This document shows, in pieces, positions 24,383-33,126 of a DNA stretch of 64,000 nucleotides. The notes below the pieces were generated by a model. The model was given only the letters and a program-made list of their open reading frames with translations. It was not told the DNA's origin and searched no databases. The DNA lies in NCBI GenBank assembly GCA_000435275.1, contig FR883869.1, positions 45,417 through 109,416 of the forward strand, in the 5' to 3' direction. The position numbers were made by a program, and so were the translations under genes. Position 1 is the stretch's first letter; each line of letters starts with the position of its first letter. Source of the DNA: Clostridium sp. CAG:557. Lineage in GTDB: Bacteria > Bacillota > Clostridia > Oscillospirales > Acutalibacteraceae.

Positions 24383-24428
24383 AAAACACTACTACACAGC
24401 ATTTATTTTGCTCATACAGTAGTGTTTT
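24383..24428 (-). terminator. terminator of the ABC exporter operon
   Basis: AAAACACTACT (24383-24393) pairs with AGTAGTGTTTT (24418-24428) around a 24-nt loop, just after the stop of the DUF4340 gene. Confidence 0.65.
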
Positions 24429-24432
24429 ATTA

Positions 24433-24996
24433 TTATTTTTGGATATTTTCTTGATAAAAGCTTTGTTCGTTTAAAAAGATTTCTTTATCTGCTTGGCTTA
24501 TTAAATAAACTTTTGAATCATCCGAAATTTTCATATATGCACCTTTTGAAAGCGGTGCATCGTCACCTAAAAATAACATAATTTTTTCATTATTTTCAAA
24601 TGTTATAGTTAATTCCGCGTTACTTTCCGTAAGACCATATGTTGATAAATCTTCTGCACCTTCGATTATTTGCGTGGGTTTCAAATTAATCAAAGTGTCA
24701 AATAGTACACTAGCATTGCTTTGAGATGTTTTACTTTCATCTTGATCTGATAAAATGTAAACTTGCTTGTCGTCTTTGGACTCTGATTTAATTTCATAAC
24801 TTTCTTGAGAATTTTTTACCGCTACATTAACTATTTTTCTGTCCGTTGCATTAATAATATTTTCAAAAGTCGGTTTCGTTTCCTCTGTTGATATACTTTT
24901 GTCTGGCGCTGGCATTGAGATTAACAAAAACAATAATCCCAACAAAAGCGCCAAAAGTATCGAAACTATTATTAAATTATGTTTTCGTCTTGTCAT
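24433..24996 (-). CDS. DUF4340 membrane-anchored protein
   Basis: 187-residue protein with one N-terminal membrane helix (NLIIVSILLALLLGLLFLLI) and an outside domain of the DUF4340 type (KIVNVAVKNSQESYEI, LSTYGLTESNAELTITFENN, LFLGDDAPLSKGAYMKISDD). DUF4340 proteins are regularly encoded after GldG-like proteins and a matching ABC transporter, as here. Last gene of the operon. Role unknown; probably an extracytoplasmic accessory of the transporter. Confidence 0.85.
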   Translation of the reverse strand: MTRRKHNLIIVSILLALLLGLLFLLISMPAPDKSISTEETKPTFENIINATDRKIVNVAVKNSQESYEIKSESKDDKQVYILSDQDESKTSQSNASVLFDTLINLKPTQIIEGAEDLSTYGLTESNAELTITFENNEKIMLFLGDDAPLSKGAYMKISDDSKVYLISQADKEIFLNEQSFYQENIQK

Positions 24997-25011
24997 AACA
25001 ATCTCCCCACC

Positions 25012-26448
25012 TTATTTGTTTTTCCTTTTTAGAAAAACTACGATGCCCAAAATTAATATTCCAATCGGTAAAATTATTGCCATCGCTACGCCAATCGTAT
25101 CTGCAGTCGCTTTATTGGCCCCCAACTCTTTGCCTCCGATACTCTTCGATTCTATAGTTATTCCGACATCTTCTCTCGCCGTCAATTTATTTATCATGTT
25201 AACAAAATATGCCGAATTATTAAGTGCATTTGATGATAAATAATCTTGCATCAACGCACCATAAGATCCTATCACAGCTAAATTTGAATCCTTTTCTGTG
25301 TCTGTTTTTAACACCGAAATTATTACAGATGGAATTGGCCCTGATACATTCCCTGCAAAATCAAAATCTTGAGCCGCTCCTTTAGGTAAAATTCCCGCAG
25401 TTAACGAAAATTGCAGTAAAACTTTTGTATTTTCAGAATTTGTAGCCTCTAGCGGCTTGCAATATGGCATTAAAACAGGTATATCTGCATTTTTTAAGTC
25501 GCTTTTATATTCTTCATCTACATAGTCATTAACAGCTTCAAATGCATTCGAAACCACATTTTGCATATTGGTTTCGTACACTAGACCTGGATTTACTTTT
25601 ATGCCGTGTTTTTCTAAAAAAGCATTCAAATTCGGGGCTTCTGCTTGATTCGGATTGAGTGCATAGACCAAATTTTTTCCGCCTATTGCCATAAACTTTT
25701 CTAATTTTTCTACCGATTGTATATCAAAATCCCTTTCTGGACCATAAATCATCGCTAATTTTACGTCCTCTGGAATATCTTGTGTCAAAAGAGAAACCTC
25801 AACTATATTAAAGTTATTCTTCTTTAAAAGTTCCTGAAACGCTGCTGAATCTTGTTCCCCGTAACCTTTTAAAATGGCTATTTTTGTTTGATTTTCGCTT
25901 GTTACATACAAAATTGCAGAAGTTAGCTCTTGTTCCGCTTTTGAGCCAGTTATTGTGCTTCCGTAATAGCTCCTCTGAATGTCGAATATATCCTGAACGG
26001 TGATTATTTTATGTTTATCGCCGGATTTTACAATTATGCTGGTTTCTGTTAAATTTTCATCCTGATACTCATTTAAATATGTCGGATTTTTTACTGTATC
26101 AACATATGTAAGCTTGATTTTGTTTGAATTCAAATCATACTTTCTTAACACCGAATTCGCTTGGGCAAAGTATGAATTTGTTTGCGTAAAGGTATTTTCA
26201 TCGCTTAAAAGTATTATTTCTACGTCTTTATCCAGATTTTTTATAAAATTAATAGACTGCTCCGTTAAAGAAAATATCTTATTTTGCGTTAAGTCTAAGC
26301 TTAAACTAAATTTATCAGTCAGCTGTCCCACTATTAAATTTATAACTATAATTATTGCCGTTACCACCACTGTAAGCGCAGTGGCTAGACTGCCTACCTT
26401 AAACTTTCTTGTTTTTAACTGAGAAAGTATCTCATTACTTTTTTTCAT
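25012..26448 (-). CDS. GldG-like ABC transporter auxiliary protein
   Basis: 478-residue protein of the GldG/ABC_transp_aux type: N-terminal membrane helix (ALTVVVTAIIIVINLIVGQL), large extracytoplasmic domain (FSLSLDLTQNKIFSLTEQS, IAILKGYGEQDSAAFQELL, MPYCKPLEATNSEN) and a C-terminal helix (IGVAMAIILPIGILILGIVV) ending in basic residues. In Bacteroidetes GldG is tied to gliding motility; in Firmicutes such sets are uncharacterised exporters. 15 nt from its neighbours on both sides. Confidence 0.85.
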   Translation of the reverse strand: MKKSNEILSQLKTRKFKVGSLATALTVVVTAIIIVINLIVGQLTDKFSLSLDLTQNKIFSLTEQSINFIKNLDKDVEIILLSDENTFTQTNSYFAQANSVLRKYDLNSNKIKLTYVDTVKNPTYLNEYQDENLTETSIIVKSGDKHKIITVQDIFDIQRSYYGSTITGSKAEQELTSAILYVTSENQTKIAILKGYGEQDSAAFQELLKKNNFNIVEVSLLTQDIPEDVKLAMIYGPERDFDIQSVEKLEKFMAIGGKNLVYALNPNQAEAPNLNAFLEKHGIKVNPGLVYETNMQNVVSNAFEAVNDYVDEEYKSDLKNADIPVLMPYCKPLEATNSENTKVLLQFSLTAGILPKGAAQDFDFAGNVSGPIPSVIISVLKTDTEKDSNLAVIGSYGALMQDYLSSNALNNSAYFVNMINKLTAREDVGITIESKSIGGKELGANKATADTIGVAMAIILPIGILILGIVVFLKRKNK

Positions 26449-26463
26449 CTGCGCTGCCCCTTT

Positions 26464-27168
26464 CTAACTCCATCTCTTTTTTTCAAAAACTCTAATGGTA
26501 AAAAATATGAATAACACGCACACACTCAAAAAAAATACGATGTCCTTTAAATTCAATACCCCTAATGTAAAATTATTGTAGTATGACATGAATGATATTT
26601 TTTTTAAAATATTGCTTATAAAATCCACTGAAATCGCTTGCGCTATTGAGTCCATAAACAGCATCAAAACGCCAACTACTATACCTCCAATTGCTGCAAC
26701 TATTTGATTTTCTGTTATCGACGACAAAAACATTCCTATTGCAATTAACGCCGCGCCTAACAAAAAGATTCCTAAAAAATTTCCTAAAACAGTTATCCAA
26801 TCTGGAGTATTAAAAAACGATATTATAACTGCATAAACCAATGTTATTAATATACAAAATAAGTACATAATCAACGCTGCAAAGTATTTTCCCAACACTA
26901 TGGAAGTTAAACTCACTGGAGCCGTTAATAATACCTGATCTGTTTTTTGTTTTTTCTCCTCACTAAACAGCCTCATAGTTAAAATCGGAATTACAAATAT
27001 CATTATCACAAACAGGCTACTGAATGTATATGACAAATCCGTTGTGTTTGACATTAATACACTCATATAAAAATAAAATCCACCAAAAATATAAAACGCT
27101 GCCAAAACTATGTATCCTATTGCCGACAAAAAATACGCTGATATTTCACGTTTTATTATCGCTGCCAT
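26464..27168 (-). CDS. ABC-2 type transporter permease (GldF-like)
   Basis: 234-residue permease with six membrane helices: YFLSAIGYIVLAAFYIFGGF, FSSLFVIMIFVIPILTMRLF, ALIMYLFCILITLVYAVII, LGIFLLGAALIAIGMFLSS, AIGGIVVGVLMLFMD and DIVFFLSVCVLFIFFTI. RLFSEEKKQKTDQVLLTAPV after helix 2 is the usual coupling loop of ABC-2 permeases. Its start codon overlaps the stop of the ATPase gene by one nucleotide. Forms the transporter with that ATPase; substrate unknown. Confidence 0.9.
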   Translation of the reverse strand: MAAIIKREISAYFLSAIGYIVLAAFYIFGGFYFYMSVLMSNTTDLSYTFSSLFVIMIFVIPILTMRLFSEEKKQKTDQVLLTAPVSLTSIVLGKYFAALIMYLFCILITLVYAVIISFFNTPDWITVLGNFLGIFLLGAALIAIGMFLSSITENQIVAAIGGIVVGVLMLFMDSIAQAISVDFISNILKKISFMSYYNNFTLGVLNLKDIVFFLSVCVLFIFFTIRVFEKKRWS

Positions 27169-28145
27169 TATTTTTCTCCTCCGTTCTCTATTTTGTCTGC
27201 TTCAGAATTTGCATCACTTTCATCAGTAAGCTTTCTGAATATATCCTCAAGGGTCATGTTATCGTTTTTCATAGAAATTATTGGGCAACTTATCTCTGCC
27301 ATTTTTGCAAATACAATTTTTCTGACATCCTCATTTTTATCATAATTTACAACATACTCTGCGCTCAAATCCGGATTTGTTTTGCTTAGAACAGCAGTTT
27401 TTACCCCAGGTAATCCTTCTAATGCAGAAATAATCGCATTCTGATCTCCTTCTATAGATAAAATCAATCTGTTTTCGGCGGAAAGTCCATTTGATAAATT
27501 CGCTGTTGTGTCGTCCGCGACAACTTTGCCTTTGTTTATAACGATAACTCTGCTGCAAACCGTTTGAATCTCTGACAAAACGTGCGATGATAATATAATT
27601 GTATGCTTTTTTCCAAGTGACTTTATTAAATTTCTAATTTCTATTATTTGGTTCGGGTCAAGGCCTACTGTAGGCTCGTCCAAAATAAGCAATTTGGGAT
27701 CGCCCAGCAAAGCCTGTGCTATTCCAACCCGCTGCTTATATCCTTTTGACAAGTGCTTTATTATTCTATTGTACACATCATCTATTTTTACAACTTTGCA
27801 AATCTCTTCTATATGCTGCGTTTTACTTAATTTTACCTTTTTTAAATCGTACATAAAGCTCAAATATGCTTTTACTGTCATGTCTAAATAAAGCGGTGGT
27901 TGTTCCGGCAAATATCCTATTTTTCTTTTTACCGCTATCGGATTTTCCATGATTTCATCGCCGTCAACCGTAACTGTGCCTTCTGTTGATGATATGTATC
28001 CTGTAATGATATTCATTGTTGTAGATTTTCCTGCTCCGTTTGGCCCCAAAAAACCCAAAATTTCGCCGTCATTTACAGTGAAGTTAATATCATCAAGCGC
28101 CGTTTTGCTTCCATACTTTTTGCTCAGATTTTTAACTTCTATCAT
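27168..28145 (-). CDS. ABC transporter ATP-binding protein
   Basis: 325-residue ATPase subunit. Walker A GPNGAGKST, Q-loop YLPEQPPLY, signature LSKGYKQRVGIAQALLG, Walker B LLILDEPTVGLDP and H-loop ILSSHVLSE are all intact. The C-terminal third after residue 215 is the extension seen in ABC-2 type exporter ATPases, ending in an acidic tail. Paired with the permease, GldG-like and DUF4340 genes downstream. Confidence 0.95.
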   Translation of the reverse strand: MIEVKNLSKKYGSKTALDDINFTVNDGEILGFLGPNGAGKSTTMNIITGYISSTEGTVTVDGDEIMENPIAVKRKIGYLPEQPPLYLDMTVKAYLSFMYDLKKVKLSKTQHIEEICKVVKIDDVYNRIIKHLSKGYKQRVGIAQALLGDPKLLILDEPTVGLDPNQIIEIRNLIKSLGKKHTIILSSHVLSEIQTVCSRVIVINKGKVVADDTTANLSNGLSAENRLILSIEGDQNAIISALEGLPGVKTAVLSKTNPDLSAEYVVNYDKNEDVRKIVFAKMAEISCPIISMKNDNMTLEDIFRKLTDESDANSEADKIENGGEK

Positions 28146-28170
28146 TTGCTACACTCCTTATAATCTGTTT

Positions 28171-28488
28171 TTACTTGAACCAGTGAAGTACGTATTTTTC
28201 CGATATTTCACTGATGATTGGCAATTTAAAATATATATTCTTTGATGCTTTCATTATTAAAAATACTAGCAATGCGACGAAAAAAATGTCAAATAACATT
28301 GTAAGGTATGTACTTATCATCGGAATTAAAATGAAAAAGTTACGAAATAGCATTGCTACCAAACTCAAAACCAACGATTGTGATGCCGACTTTCTTACAA
28401 ATTCATCGTTTTTTTCTATTGCTAAAAATAATATTCCAGTGAAATATAGCCCAACATATGCCAAAATTGCCTTACTTTTGCTGCTCAT
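28171..28488 (-). CDS. small membrane protein, Tic20/DUF4870-like
   Basis: 105 residues with three hydrophobic helices. The pattern KAILAYVGLYFTGILFLAIE, then DEFVRKSASQSLVLSLVAML, resembles the DUF4870/Tic20-like proteins (short helix, FVRFHA-QS-like motif, two further helices). Function unknown. It lies 4 nt after exonuclease III and 25 nt before the ABC ATPase gene, so is part of the same operon. Confidence 0.7.
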   Translation of the reverse strand: MSSKSKAILAYVGLYFTGILFLAIEKNDEFVRKSASQSLVLSLVAMLFRNFFILIPMISTYLTMLFDIFFVALLVFLIMKASKNIYFKLPIISEISEKYVLHWFK

Positions 28489-28492
28489 ATGC

Positions 28493-29248
28493 TCACTCCT
28501 TTAAAATTAACTCTACCGGACAATGGTCACTACCCATCACTTTGTCGTGAATTATTGAGTCTTTCACCTTTTCTTTCAGTCTATCAGAAACGATAAAATA
28601 ATCAATACGCCACCCCGCATTATTGGCCCTGGCATTAAACATATACGACCACCAAGTGTATACTGAACCTCTGTTCGGGTACAAATATCTAAACGTATCG
28701 ATAAATCCCGCCGATAATAATTGCGTCATTTTGCCTCGTTCCTCGTCAGAAAAACCTGCATTTTTATGATTTGATGCAGGATTTTTTAAATCTATTTCAT
28801 TATGTGCGACGTTTAAATCTCCACATAAAATTACAGGTTTTTTAGCATCTAAATTTAATAGATAATTTCTAAAATCATCTTCCCATTTCATCCTATAATC
28901 GATCCGAGCTAGCCCTCTTTGTGCATTTGGTGTGTAGCAATTCACTAAGTAAAAATTTTCCATTTCCATTGTTATTACGCGGCCTTCATGTGAATGCTCT
29001 TCTATTTTTATGTCATAGTTTACGTTTATAGGCTTTTGTTTTGTAAATATCGCCGTTCCGGAATAGCCTTTTTTATCTGCACTGTTCCAATATTGATGAT
29101 ATCCTTCCAACTTTATTTCAGCTTGTCCTTCCTGCATTTTTGTTTCTTGAATACAAAAAATATCTGCGTCTTTCTCTTTAAAAAACTCTATGAAACCTTT
29201 ATTTATACATGCTCTCAATCCATTTACGTTCCACGAAACTATTTTCAC
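28493..29248 (-). CDS. xthA: exodeoxyribonuclease III (AP endonuclease)
   Basis: Cuts DNA at abasic sites and trims 3' ends in base excision repair. Endonuclease/exonuclease/phosphatase fold: MKIVSWNVNGLRACINKGF, FCIQETKMQ (metal Glu), GRVITMEMENFYLVNCYTPN, CGDLNVAHNEIDLKNP (catalytic Asp/Asn), WRIDYFIVS and GSDHCPVELIL (catalytic Asp-His). 251 residues, normal. The start is a GTG behind GGGGG. Own promoter at 29279-29308; the ABC operon may be read from it. Confidence 0.96.
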   Translation of the reverse strand: MKIVSWNVNGLRACINKGFIEFFKEKDADIFCIQETKMQEGQAEIKLEGYHQYWNSADKKGYSGTAIFTKQKPINVNYDIKIEEHSHEGRVITMEMENFYLVNCYTPNAQRGLARIDYRMKWEDDFRNYLLNLDAKKPVILCGDLNVAHNEIDLKNPASNHKNAGFSDEERGKMTQLLSAGFIDTFRYLYPNRGSVYTWWSYMFNARANNAGWRIDYFIVSDRLKEKVKDSIIHDKVMGSDHCPVELILKE

Positions 29249-29278
29249 ACACTTGCCCCCTTATTTCCTTTTTAGAAT

Positions 29279-29308
29279 ATTATAGCACACTTTTCTTATT
29301 ATTAACAA
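29279..29308 (-). promoter_or_regulatory. sigma-A promoter of xthA and the ABC operon
   Basis: On the minus strand TTGTTA and a consensus TATAAT are separated by 18 nt, about 30 nt before the xthA start. Confidence 0.65.
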
Positions 29309-29340
29309 GTTGATAACTTATTCTGATTTTTCATGTGCTT

Positions 29341-29470
29341 ACCCACGTGCCGGGCGGTCGCGATCTAAATCTTTATTTTATAAAGATTTAGCAAGAAAAA
29401 TAATACTCTTCTTCTGCGCAAGTCAGAAATAAAATTTCTGCTAGCGGCTTCGCGACCGCCCGGCGCGGGT
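29341..29470. repeat. GC-rich palindromic element with internal hairpins
   Basis: Two GC-rich arms, 29341-29362 and 29450-29470, are near-exact complements (shared core GCCGGGCGGTCGCG). They enclose an AT-rich stretch with its own hairpins: CTAAATCTTTA/TAAAGATTTAG (29364-29391) and CAGAAAT/ATTTCTG (29424-29440). The arms stand out in this AT-rich genome. It could be a structured RNA, an elaborate terminator for the GerQ-like gene, or a small non-autonomous mobile element. No coding capacity seen. Confidence 0.6.
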
Positions 29471-29494
29471 AGCATAAATAAGCAAACAAATTTT

Positions 29495-30076
29495 TTATCT
29501 ACTATTATCTTCTAATCTAATAAACTTGGCACCATCAAAATCACACACCAAAGTTTCACCTGAGCCAGCTTCTTTTAACACAACAAAATTGTCTCCAACA
29601 GCTATAAGTACTCCAGCTTTTTCAATCAACGTATTTGTACCTATTAAAAACTGCATTCTTACATTTTTCCCAATTTGCGTGCGCAAAAATGCTTCTATGT
29701 TTCCGTTAGCCTGCATATTTCTTAAATTATTGTTATTTTGCGGCTCCCTAGTTGTTGGCATAGTCTGCTCTTGTCTTTGAGGGCGTGGCGTCATTTGATT
29801 TTCAGCTTGTTCTTGTTGCCCTGTTCTCATATTATTCTGTGAGTTCATTGCATTTTGTTGCATATTTTCGCTACGAGAGGACTGCATATTATCTTCGTTA
29901 TTGTCAACATTTCTACTATTGTTCATTGGCATGTTTAACTCAGATTCATTCAAATTATACCCCGCCAAATCTTCTAAATTTTGATTAGAACCATTCATTA
30001 TGTCATCTAAACCATAAATCCTTGTCAAGTCCAAATTATCATTTGAAAAGCTATTGTTATTATTTCTGTCTGCCAT
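29495..30076 (-). CDS. GerQ-like spore coat protein with Asn/Gln-rich N-terminus
   Basis: 193 residues. The first 125 are low complexity, rich in Asn, Gln, Met and Arg. The C-terminal domain IEAFLRTQIGKNVRMQFLIG, TLIEKAGVLIAVGDNFVVLK and DFDGAKFIRL resembles the Sm-like domain of spore coat proteins such as GerQ, which in B. subtilis is cross-linked into the coat. Gln/Lys content would suit transglutaminase cross-linking. A sigma-K-like promoter at 30110-30138 supports late mother-cell expression. Coat assignment is inference from these two signs. Confidence 0.65.
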   Translation of the reverse strand: MADRNNNNSFSNDNLDLTRIYGLDDIMNGSNQNLEDLAGYNLNESELNMPMNNSRNVDNNEDNMQSSRSENMQQNAMNSQNNMRTGQQEQAENQMTPRPQRQEQTMPTTREPQNNNNLRNMQANGNIEAFLRTQIGKNVRMQFLIGTNTLIEKAGVLIAVGDNFVVLKEAGSGETLVCDFDGAKFIRLEDNSR

Positions 30077-30109
30077 ACTGATCCTCCTAAACTAAATAAA
30101 TACACTACT

Positions 30110-30138
30110 TATAATATGGTGTCACCTTTCATTTGTGA
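30110..30138 (-). promoter_or_regulatory. sigma-K-like promoter of the GerQ-like gene
   Basis: On the minus strand AC, a 16-nt spacer and CATATTATA fit the sigma-K consensus (AC, N16-17, CATANNNTA). No sigma-A promoter of comparable quality is present in the gap. Confidence 0.5.
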
Positions 30139-30243
30139 CTCATAATTATAAATATTTTTATTACGAATGTAATATTGTTAACTCATATTTGCATAAAGAT
30201 TTTCAATATTTTTATTAATTATCACCTGATTAATTTTATTGTA

Positions 30244-30272
30244 TTGAAAAATTTAATGCAATATGCTAAAAT
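30244..30272 (+). promoter_or_regulatory. sigma-A promoter of the dockerin/DUF1887 operon
   Basis: TTGAAA (30244-30249) and TAAAAT (30267-30272) are separated by exactly 17 nt; the start codon is at 30302 behind AAGGTGAT. Confidence 0.75.
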
Positions 30273-30301
30273 AACCTTAAATATAAAGTTAAGGTGATAG
30301 T

Positions 30302-31876
30302 ATGGCAAAATTGAAAAAAATATTTTTTAATTTGACAATTATATGTTCGGTTTTATTTTTAATAAATTTTAATTCAGCCTATTCTTTCGCGTTAGAAGTG
30401 CCCACAGAAATGATATTAGATGGCGGATTCGATATCCTTCCCGACGGTAATGGTAATTTTTTTATCATAAGTTACGAAAAAAACAGCACAAAAAGTGCTC
30501 TAGCATACATTGATAACACTGGTGACACTCCATCTCTTAAGCAATTTAATTTTTTTATCAATGGCTACACAACAGCCAGTCTTGACTACAAATATACTAC
30601 CGTAAATTACTGCAACAACTTTATTTACTTAACGCACATTAAAAACACAGATACAATAATTGAGCAATATCAAATTGGTTTAAGACAAAGTTTATGTGTT
30701 TCAACGACTTCACAGCAGCTAAAAGCAACAAAAATCGAAGCCCCACAGCAAATCAAACTTGGCAACAATGGAAACCTTTTTATATTGGGAAGTAACGATG
30801 CAAATTCAATTACAATATATGATGCATCTGGCGGACAAATAGCCAGCATTTCATCTCAAAATGGCCAAACTTTTCATGCTGTTGCCACAGATATTTCTAA
30901 AAATTATCTTTACGCACTGGATAACTCAAATAATATGCTCAGATATAGTGTAAATTCCGGTGCTTACAAACTTGAAACTCCGTCATCCGAAATAAAAACT
31001 TCCAGTTTTAAATTTTTAACCGACAACATATTCGTTACCTCCGACGGCTACATATGCACCTTAAATGGTACTGATTTTAAACTTGACTCCAAAGTCAAAA
31101 TTGCAGCGGAACTTAAAAATTATCCAACCTGCGTAACTGGAGGTTTTGACGAATCTTCAATTTTGGCAAAAACCGATGACAAAATTATTTCTCGTATCCG
31201 CTGTTCAGACGGTGCTATTACCGGGAAAATTGAACTAAACGAGAATATTTTAGCACTTTCCACTTCCGGCGAAAAAATTATTGCCATAACTGGAGACGCT
31301 TTACCTCAAAATATAACGTTAATCAATGAAAAAGGCATAATCGAAGTAACACAACCAGAGCCAGAAAAGCCAAATGAAGGTGATGATAGCAAAGATAATC
31401 CTGGTGATGACAATAAAGATACAGATAATCCAGAAGAAAAACCATCCGACGAAACTGACGACGATTCAATTACCAGTGATATTCACCACATTGATATAAA
31501 AAATCATATTATCTCTGAAATTTCTGCGGGTACAACATTTGGTGAATTTAAAAACAACCTAACTTTTAATGGATACAGTCTAATTTTTAAAGATTCAAAG
31601 GGTAATGTTAAAACCGGAAATTCAACTAAAATCGGCACCGGTTATACTGTCACCTTTGTAAAAGACGGAACTGAAAAAACTTTATTTAAACTTATTGTCC
31701 AAGGTGATCTGACTGGCACTGGAACTTTAACTTCTCGCGATATTCTTGCTTTTGTAAATTATCTTCTTGGTAAGGCAAATCTCGATGATGCCTCATTGCA
31801 AGCTGCTAATATTAATGAAGACGATGAGGCTAATACTATAGACTTATTTTTAATGTATAAAATGCTTCAAAAATAA
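30302..31876 (+). CDS. secreted protein with beta-propeller-like body and dockerin-like end
   Basis: 524 residues. N-terminal signal peptide (IFFNLTIICSVLFLINF...YSFA). Residues about 35-345 are repeating beta-rich units (FIISYEKNSTKSALAYIDNT, KNYLYALDNSNNMLRYSV) suggesting a propeller. An acidic Pro/Asp linker follows (about 355-390), then a small beta domain and a C-terminal dockerin-like pair: GDLTGTGTLTSRDILAFVNY and NINEDDEANTIDLFLMYKML. Calcium-binding Asp positions are only partly kept (GTG instead of GDG). Dockerins tether proteins to cohesins on the cell surface. Same operon as the DUF1887 gene 24 nt downstream. Confidence 0.7.
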   Translation: MAKLKKIFFNLTIICSVLFLINFNSAYSFALEVPTEMILDGGFDILPDGNGNFFIISYEKNSTKSALAYIDNTGDTPSLKQFNFFINGYTTASLDYKYTTVNYCNNFIYLTHIKNTDTIIEQYQIGLRQSLCVSTTSQQLKATKIEAPQQIKLGNNGNLFILGSNDANSITIYDASGGQIASISSQNGQTFHAVATDISKNYLYALDNSNNMLRYSVNSGAYKLETPSSEIKTSSFKFLTDNIFVTSDGYICTLNGTDFKLDSKVKIAAELKNYPTCVTGGFDESSILAKTDDKIISRIRCSDGAITGKIELNENILALSTSGEKIIAITGDALPQNITLINEKGIIEVTQPEPEKPNEGDDSKDNPGDDNKDTDNPEEKPSDETDDDSITSDIHHIDIKNHIISEISAGTTFGEFKNNLTFNGYSLIFKDSKGNVKTGNSTKIGTGYTVTFVKDGTEKTLFKLIVQGDLTGTGTLTSRDILAFVNYLLGKANLDDASLQAANINEDDEANTIDLFLMYKMLQK

Positions 31877-31900
31877 TATTTATTTACTGGAGGTGTGTTT

Positions 31901-33088
31901 ATGGAATGTCTCGCTATACTTTATGACAACGAACAAATCAATAATTTATTGCCCATTTTCGCGTTTCGCCCTAAAAATGTTGTACTTCTTTATGATTACA
32001 AATACACCCCTGTCAAAAATCTTGAATATATAAAAAATGTCTGTATGTTACGATTTCCCGACATCATTATTGAATATAAGGGCTACGATGGTTTGAGTAT
32101 TGAAAATATTACCAAAACTTGTACATCTGTTATTCATAAAAAAACTTCTTGCTTTTTCAACATAACTGGTGCAGGTGAATTTGGAGCTATTGGGGCTTAC
32201 CAAGCTTGCAGAAAAACTTTTACCCCTATCTTTAAACTCGACGTTTTAGGAGAAAAGCTTATAAACGTTTTTGGTTGCAAGTCTTTAGAAAAAAATTTTG
32301 TTATGCCCAAACTTAACATTGAAAATATTTTTGCACTCCACGGCGCCTGTATTACCGGATATAATCATGCCAGTCCGTCAAGTGAAATTTTTGATAATAT
32401 ATTAATATTTTGCAATGCTGTTTTCGACGACTTAGAACTTTGGAAGAAAATGTGTCTTTATTTGCAGACTGGTAATACAAATTTCTCCCAGGGTTACAAT
32501 AATTTGTTTTTTAATGCGCCTCAACATCTTTATAAAGGAAATTCTAGCATATCTTTAACGAACTTTAAGCTTCTAGAATTAGCGCAAAAATTAAAATTTA
32601 TCTACAAATTAAACACCAGTTCAAATAAAATTTCTTTTTTCTACCGAGATAAAAAAATTAAATCGTATCTTTCTGACTTTGGAATCTGGCTTGAACTCTT
32701 TTGTTATATCAATTTAAAACGCGAAAAAATTTTTCATGACGTGCGATTAAGTGTAAAATTTGAGTGGAACAACAACAAAAGAAAACTTATGGAAATTACC
32801 AACGAAATAGATCTAACTTTTTTTTATGGAATTCACCCGTATTTTATTTCATGCAAGCTTTCAGAACCATCTGCAGATGCTTTACGAGAACTTAGTATGT
32901 ATCCTTCCTACTTTGGCGGAAATAATTCTAAAAGTGCTTTAGTCATCGTAAGCAAAATTAATAAAGAACGCTCGTATACATACACAAGAGCCAACGATAT
33001 GGGTATTTGCGTTATTGATGGCGCTGCGATAAAAAAAGGAAAATTTATCGATGAAATAAAAAAATCTTTAAATATAAAACCACATTAA
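31901..33088 (+). CDS. Card1-like CARF nuclease (DUF1887 family), stand-alone
   Basis: 395 residues from the ATG behind GGAGGTG. The N-terminal half looks like a CARF-type nucleotide sensor (strands CLAILYDNEQ and NVVLLYDYKY; glycine turn FFNITGAGEFGAIGAYQACR at 85-104). The C-terminal half has the PD-(D/E)xK nuclease pattern of DUF1887: FEWNNNKRKLMEITNEID with Asp304, then YFISCK with Lys319. The acid expected two residues before Lys is Ser317. Card1 of type III CRISPR systems is switched on by cyclic oligoadenylate and cuts DNA/RNA. No CRISPR array or cas gene is in the window. Family call firm; activity and activator unknown. Confidence 0.8.
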   Translation: MECLAILYDNEQINNLLPIFAFRPKNVVLLYDYKYTPVKNLEYIKNVCMLRFPDIIIEYKGYDGLSIENITKTCTSVIHKKTSCFFNITGAGEFGAIGAYQACRKTFTPIFKLDVLGEKLINVFGCKSLEKNFVMPKLNIENIFALHGACITGYNHASPSSEIFDNILIFCNAVFDDLELWKKMCLYLQTGNTNFSQGYNNLFFNAPQHLYKGNSSISLTNFKLLELAQKLKFIYKLNTSSNKISFFYRDKKIKSYLSDFGIWLELFCYINLKREKIFHDVRLSVKFEWNNNKRKLMEITNEIDLTFFYGIHPYFISCKLSEPSADALRELSMYPSYFGGNNSKSALVIVSKINKERSYTYTRANDMGICVIDGAAIKKGKFIDEIKKSLNIKPH

Positions 33089-33122
33089 AAAAGAAGTCAT
33101 TTATTAACAAATGACTTCTTTT
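33089..33122. terminator. bidirectional terminator
   Basis: AAAGAAGTCATTT (33090-33102) pairs with AAATGACTTCTTT (33109-33121), between the converging DUF1887 gene and the coiled-coil gene. Confidence 0.8.
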
Positions 33123-33126
33123 GTTA

